The position numbers were made by a program, and so were the translations under genes. Below are positions 60,459 to 64,000 of a stretch of DNA of 64,000 bases, piece by piece. The number at the start of each line of letters is the position of its first letter. The stretch's first letter is position 1. The notes beneath the pieces were generated by a model. It was not told the origin of the DNA. It saw nothing but the letters and a program-made list of their open reading frames with translations, and did no database searches. Source of the stretch: Caulobacter segnis ATCC 21756 (lineage in GTDB: Bacteria; Pseudomonadota; Alphaproteobacteria; Caulobacterales; Caulobacteraceae); the NCBI RefSeq assembly GCF_000092285.1, contig NC_014100.1, positions 496,001-560,000 of the forward strand, in the 5' to 3' direction.

Positions 60459-62936
60459 ATGCGCGCATTCCGCACCACCACGCTGTTGACCGCCAGCGTC
60501 CTGGCTCTGGTCGTCGCCGCACCCTCCGCCGCCGCCGAGGCGCCGCTGACCGCGGTCGCCGCCGACGAGGACACGCGCTTGGGCGAGGTGGTGATCACGG
60601 CCCAGAAGCGCGCCCAGGATCCGGTCGAGGTGCCGATGGCGGTGACGGCCTATTCGGGCAAGTTCCTGGAGGCCATCGGCGTCAAGGCGTTCGACGAGCT
60701 GTCGGCGTTCACGCCCGGCTTCCTGGTCCAGAACCAGTCGAACAACAATTCCGGCTTCGTGATGCGTGGCGTCACCTCCGACTCCGGTTCGGCCACCGAC
60801 GAGACGCGGGTGTCGATCTATCAGGACGGCGTGCCGATCTCGCGCTCGCGCGGATCCTATGTCGAGCTGTTCGACATGGAGCGGATCGAGATCGCCAAGG
60901 GACCGCAGTCGACGCTGTTCGGGCGCGGCGCCCTGATCGGCGCGGTGAACCTGGTGCAGAACAAGGCCAATCCCGGCAGGAACGACTGGCTGCTGAGGAC
61001 CGAGGGCGGCACGCGCGGCTATTTCGTCGGCGAGGGCATGGTCAATGTCGCGTTCGGCGACGGGAGCGCGCTGCGCATCGCCGCCCGCGCGCGGAAGAAC
61101 GACGGCTACGTCAAGGACGCGGCCGGGGGCGACGCCTACAACTCGACCAACACCAAGGCCGTCCGAATGGCCTATCACCTGGAGCCGGGCGCGCTGAAGC
61201 TGGACCTGATCGGCAACTATCAGGAAGACTCGACCACAGGCACTTCGTTCAAGAGCCACGCCTTCAACCCGACCAATCCGGTCACCGGCCAAGTGCTGGG
61301 CGACACCGGCGTCGCCTCCGCGGCGACCTTGTCGCCGGGCGCGGGCTTCGAGGGCGGCGCGCCCCTGGGCCTGGACCGCAAGGTCTATGGCCTGACGGTC
61401 CTGGCCGAATACAAGATCAGCGACACCCTGACCCTGTCGTCGATCACCGCCAGTCGCGCTTTCCATTCGGTCGAGGTCTTCGACGCGGACGGGACCTCGC
61501 TGCCGATGCTCTCCTTCGCCGAGGATGCGCAGGGCCGTCAGCAGAGCCAGGAGCTGCGCCTGCGCTATGACGACGGCGGGCGCTTCACCGGTTTTGTCGG
61601 CGCCAACTACTTCCACGAGACCGGCTCATGGCGCATCCCGGGTCAGTTCGACGAACGCCTGGCGTTGGTCCTGCTAACGGGCGCCATGAGCCGGCCGAAC
61701 CCGCAGCCGCTGGCCTATCTGACCAGTCCGGCCTTCCTGGCTCAGGTGCTGCAGCTGGGCTTCGGCGCGCCGGCCTCGATCGCGCAGGGCGTCGCCGCGA
61801 ACCTGAAGGCGGTCCACCGCGAGGAGTTCGCCAACTACGGCGAGAACACCGCCTATGACCTGTACGCCGACGGCACGGTCCAGCTGACCGACCGGTTCGA
61901 GATCACGGGCGGCGTCCGTTACACCCGCGAGGATCGCTGGGCGGCCTATCGCTCGACGGTGCTGAACGGTCGCTCGATTGTCGGGATCCTGCTGACCGCG
62001 CCGACGCCGACCAACCTGTTCCTAGCCGCCCAACCGAATGCGGTGAACAACCCGCTGCTGCCGATGACGGGCCTGGTCACCCAGCCAACGACGAACAACG
62101 GCGACACCTTCGCCAAGTCGATCGACAACAGCGGCTTGACCTGGCGCCTCGTGGGACGTTACGCGCCGTCCGACAACGCCAGCCTCTATGTCTCCCACGC
62201 CCGGGGGCGCCGCCCGGACGTCATCTCGGCCAACGCGCCGACGACGCCGATGGCCGCCGCGAAGTTCGACGTCGTGGCCGCCGAGACCGTCGACAGCTAC
62301 GAGGCCGGCGCCAAGGGCAAGCTGATCGACGGCCGGCTGTATCTGTCCGGCGCGGTGTTCCGCTACGACTACGACAACTTCGCCACCAGCTTCCGCCAGG
62401 GCGCCCAGATCGTGACCCTGAACGCCGGCAAGGCCAAGGCGTACGGGTTCGAGGGCGAGGCCCGTCTGCAGGCCGGCGACTACTGGACCCTGTTCACCAC
62501 CTACGCCTACAACCATGCCAGGCTGGAAAGCGGAGCGCGCAAGGGCAACCGTTTCCGGCTGTCGCCCGACCAGACCTATTCGGTCGGCGCCGCCTTCAGC
62601 CGTGAGGCCCTGGGCGGCAAGCTGACCTTCACGCCGACCTACACCTGGCGCTCGAAGATGTTCTTCGACGACGACAATGATCGGGGCGATCTGTCGAGCT
62701 CGGCGCTGTTCCCCGACACCAAGGTCGACGAGTTCCAGAACGCCTACGGTCTGCTGAACGTGCGTGTGGGCTTTGGCGCCGTCGACGAGCGCTGGAAGGT
62801 CGAGGCCTTTGTCGAGAACCTCGGCGACGTCCGCTACCTGAAGGACGCGGGCAATGTCGGCGACAGCTTCGGCATTCCGACCTTCATCGCTGGGAAGCCA
62901 CGCTTCATGGGCGTAGGTGTCACATTCCGGCATTAG
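60459..62936 (+). CDS. TonB-dependent receptor next to PhoD
   Basis: An 825-aa outer-membrane receptor without STN domain. It has a signal peptide (LLTASVLALVVAAPSAAAE), TonB box GEVVITAQKR, a plug with FVMRGVTSDSGSATDETRVSIYQDGVPISRSRGSYVELFDMERIEIAKGPQSTLFGRGALIGAVNLV, and a barrel ending FMGVGVTFRH. The C-terminal residue is His rather than the usual Phe/Trp. ATG 60459 has GGGGGA upstream. The next gene, 66 bp downstream on the same strand, is a Tat-exported PhoD phosphatase, so a phosphorylated compound is a plausible ligand. No sigma/FecR pair is adjacent. Confidence 0.92.
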   Translation: MRAFRTTTLLTASVLALVVAAPSAAAEAPLTAVAADEDTRLGEVVITAQKRAQDPVEVPMAVTAYSGKFLEAIGVKAFDELSAFTPGFLVQNQSNNNSGFVMRGVTSDSGSATDETRVSIYQDGVPISRSRGSYVELFDMERIEIAKGPQSTLFGRGALIGAVNLVQNKANPGRNDWLLRTEGGTRGYFVGEGMVNVAFGDGSALRIAARARKNDGYVKDAAGGDAYNSTNTKAVRMAYHLEPGALKLDLIGNYQEDSTTGTSFKSHAFNPTNPVTGQVLGDTGVASAATLSPGAGFEGGAPLGLDRKVYGLTVLAEYKISDTLTLSSITASRAFHSVEVFDADGTSLPMLSFAEDAQGRQQSQELRLRYDDGGRFTGFVGANYFHETGSWRIPGQFDERLALVLLTGAMSRPNPQPLAYLTSPAFLAQVLQLGFGAPASIAQGVAANLKAVHREEFANYGENTAYDLYADGTVQLTDRFEITGGVRYTREDRWAAYRSTVLNGRSIVGILLTAPTPTNLFLAAQPNAVNNPLLPMTGLVTQPTTNNGDTFAKSIDNSGLTWRLVGRYAPSDNASLYVSHARGRRPDVISANAPTTPMAAAKFDVVAAETVDSYEAGAKGKLIDGRLYLSGAVFRYDYDNFATSFRQGAQIVTLNAGKAKAYGFEGEARLQAGDYWTLFTTYAYNHARLESGARKGNRFRLSPDQTYSVGAAFSREALGGKLTFTPTYTWRSKMFFDDDNDRGDLSSSALFPDTKVDEFQNAYGLLNVRVGFGAVDERWKVEAFVENLGDVRYLKDAGNVGDSFGIPTFIAGKPRFMGVGVTFRH

Positions 62937-63002
62937 ACGGTGTCGCTCTGGCCGGGCCTGCGCCGCGGCCTGGCTGACAAGCTTACCCGGGGAGAGCGCA
63001 TC

Positions 63003-64000
63003 ATGACGATAGACCGCCGTAAGGTTCTGGGCCTTCTGGGCCTGTCGGGCGCCGCCGCCGGCGAGGCCGCCGCCGCGACCGTAAAGGGCCTGCACGACGG
63101 TCCCGTGCGCTTCGAGCACGGCGTCGCCTCGGGCGATCCGCTGCAGGACCGCGTGATCCTCTGGACCCGCGTGACCGCGCCGGACGCCAAGCTGCCGGTG
63201 GGCGTGCGCTGGGACGTGGCGATCGATCCGGACTTCAAGACCATCGTCCGCCAGGGCCACGCCACCACCGACGCCGGACGCGACCATACGGTCAAGGTCG
63301 ATGTCACGGGCCTGAAGCCTGGAACGGAGTATCACTACCGCTTCCGCGCCAGCCGCGCGGGCGAGGCGGTGGGCGAGGCCGTGATCGGTCGCACGCGGAC
63401 CTTGCCGGCCGGCGCGACCAAGGACGTCGTCCTGGCGGTGACCTCGTGCAGCCTCTATCCGAACGGCTACTTCAACGCCTACGACGCGATCGCCAAGCTG
63501 GCCCGCGTCGACGCGGTGCTGCACCTGGGCGACTACATCTATGAGTACGGCGCCGCGCCCGGCGACTACGGCATGAACTCGCCGACGGCCAAGACGCGCA
63601 GCCCGCTGCCGCCCCACGAGATCGTCACCCTGGCCGACTACCGCCAGCGCCACGCCCAGTACAAGTCGGACCCGATGCTGCAGGCGGCCCACGCCCGCGC
63701 GCCCTGGATCGTCGTCTGGGACGACCACGAGACCGCCAACGACAGCTGGATCGGCGGGGCCGAGAACCATCAACCCAACGAAGGGGACTGGGCCACGCGC
63801 AAGGCCGCGGCGCTCAAGGCCTATTACGAGTGGATGCCGATCCGCGAGGCTGCGGCCGGGACCCTCCCCGAGGCCGCCTGGCGCGACTTCCAGTTCGGCG
63901 ACGTGGCGACGCTACTGATGACCGAGACCCGCCTGACGGGACGGACGGCGGCGCTGGACTACGGGACCGACATGCCGATCGTCGACGGCAAGCCCGACGT
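63003..64000 (+). CDS. phoD: PhoD-family alkaline phosphatase/phosphodiesterase (3' end outside window)
   Basis: The first 332 residues are present. The N-terminal Tat signal is TIDRRKVLGLLGLSGAAAGEAAAA, followed by the PhoD N-terminal domain (FEHGVASGDPLQDRVILWTRV, GLKPGTEYHYRFRA). The catalytic domain starts with AVTSCSLYPNGYFNAYDAIAKL and shows metal-ligand blocks LHLGDYIYEYG and IVVWDDHETANDSWIGG. PhoD enzymes are Ca/Fe-dependent and release phosphate from mono- and diesters in the periplasm. ATG 63003 follows GGGGAGA. It is probably co-transcribed with the receptor upstream. The frame is still open at the window end. Confidence 0.93.
   Translation, partial: MTIDRRKVLGLLGLSGAAAGEAAAATVKGLHDGPVRFEHGVASGDPLQDRVILWTRVTAPDAKLPVGVRWDVAIDPDFKTIVRQGHATTDAGRDHTVKVDVTGLKPGTEYHYRFRASRAGEAVGEAVIGRTRTLPAGATKDVVLAVTSCSLYPNGYFNAYDAIAKLARVDAVLHLGDYIYEYGAAPGDYGMNSPTAKTRSPLPPHEIVTLADYRQRHAQYKSDPMLQAAHARAPWIVVWDDHETANDSWIGGAENHQPNEGDWATRKAAALKAYYEWMPIREAAAGTLPEAAWRDFQFGDVATLLMTETRLTGRTAALDYGTDMPIVDGKPD

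Overview
The window is high-GC alphaproteobacterial DNA, most likely Caulobacter or a close relative. The grounds are dense TonB-dependent receptor (TBDR) genes with VVVTA/IVVTG-type TonB boxes, many FecI-type sigma/FecR pairs, Tat-exported hydrolases, and a Wzx/Wzy-type polysaccharide locus. The assignment rests on gene content and composition, not on a database search.

Left part (1-16.4 kb): nutrient-scavenging modules. The 3' end of a TBDR precedes an exported type-B carboxylesterase and a ROK sugar kinase. On the minus strand, a TBDR, an exported metzincin-like protease and an exported amidohydrolase form an apparent operon. Two paralogous TBDRs follow in tandem, the second with an N-terminal STN signalling domain.

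Middle part (13.7-39.6 kb): four ECF sigma / FecR / STN-TBDR trans-envelope signalling units lie almost back to back. Three are coupled to exported hydrolases: unit B to a CehA/McbA-type PHP protein, unit C to a pectin methylesterase, and unit D to a purple-acid-phosphatase-like enzyme plus a glycerophosphodiester phosphodiesterase. Unit A has its two receptors divergent from sigma/FecR and an AbgB-like M20 hydrolase downstream. All four STN receptors have a GGAAA element 78-100 nt before their start codon, resembling the FecI -35 box. Two genes, the AbgB-like hydrolase and the unit D receptor, carry single-base frameshifts that are either real mutations or assembly errors.

Island (39.7-56.4 kb): a polysaccharide locus encodes GalE, a sugar-1-phosphate transferase, UDP-glucose dehydrogenase, glycosyltransferases, two hexapeptide acyltransferases, a beta-helix protein, Wzy-like and Wzx proteins, and GDP-fucose synthesis (gmd, fcl). 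Several genes look AT-richer than the flanks. It lies directly downstream of a tRNA-Cys gene, and its far end carries a second copy of the tRNA-Cys 3' end plus downstream flank (29 of 31 bases identical, same orientation). This is the layout of a tRNA-integrated island whose integrase has been lost.

Right part (56.4-64 kb): tRNA-Cys, tRNA-Ser(CGA), a PaaI-like thioesterase, a metallo-beta-lactamase-fold protein lacking most metal ligands, a Gly/Tyr-rich secreted protein, RluD, and a TBDR followed by a PhoD phosphatase cut by the window end.
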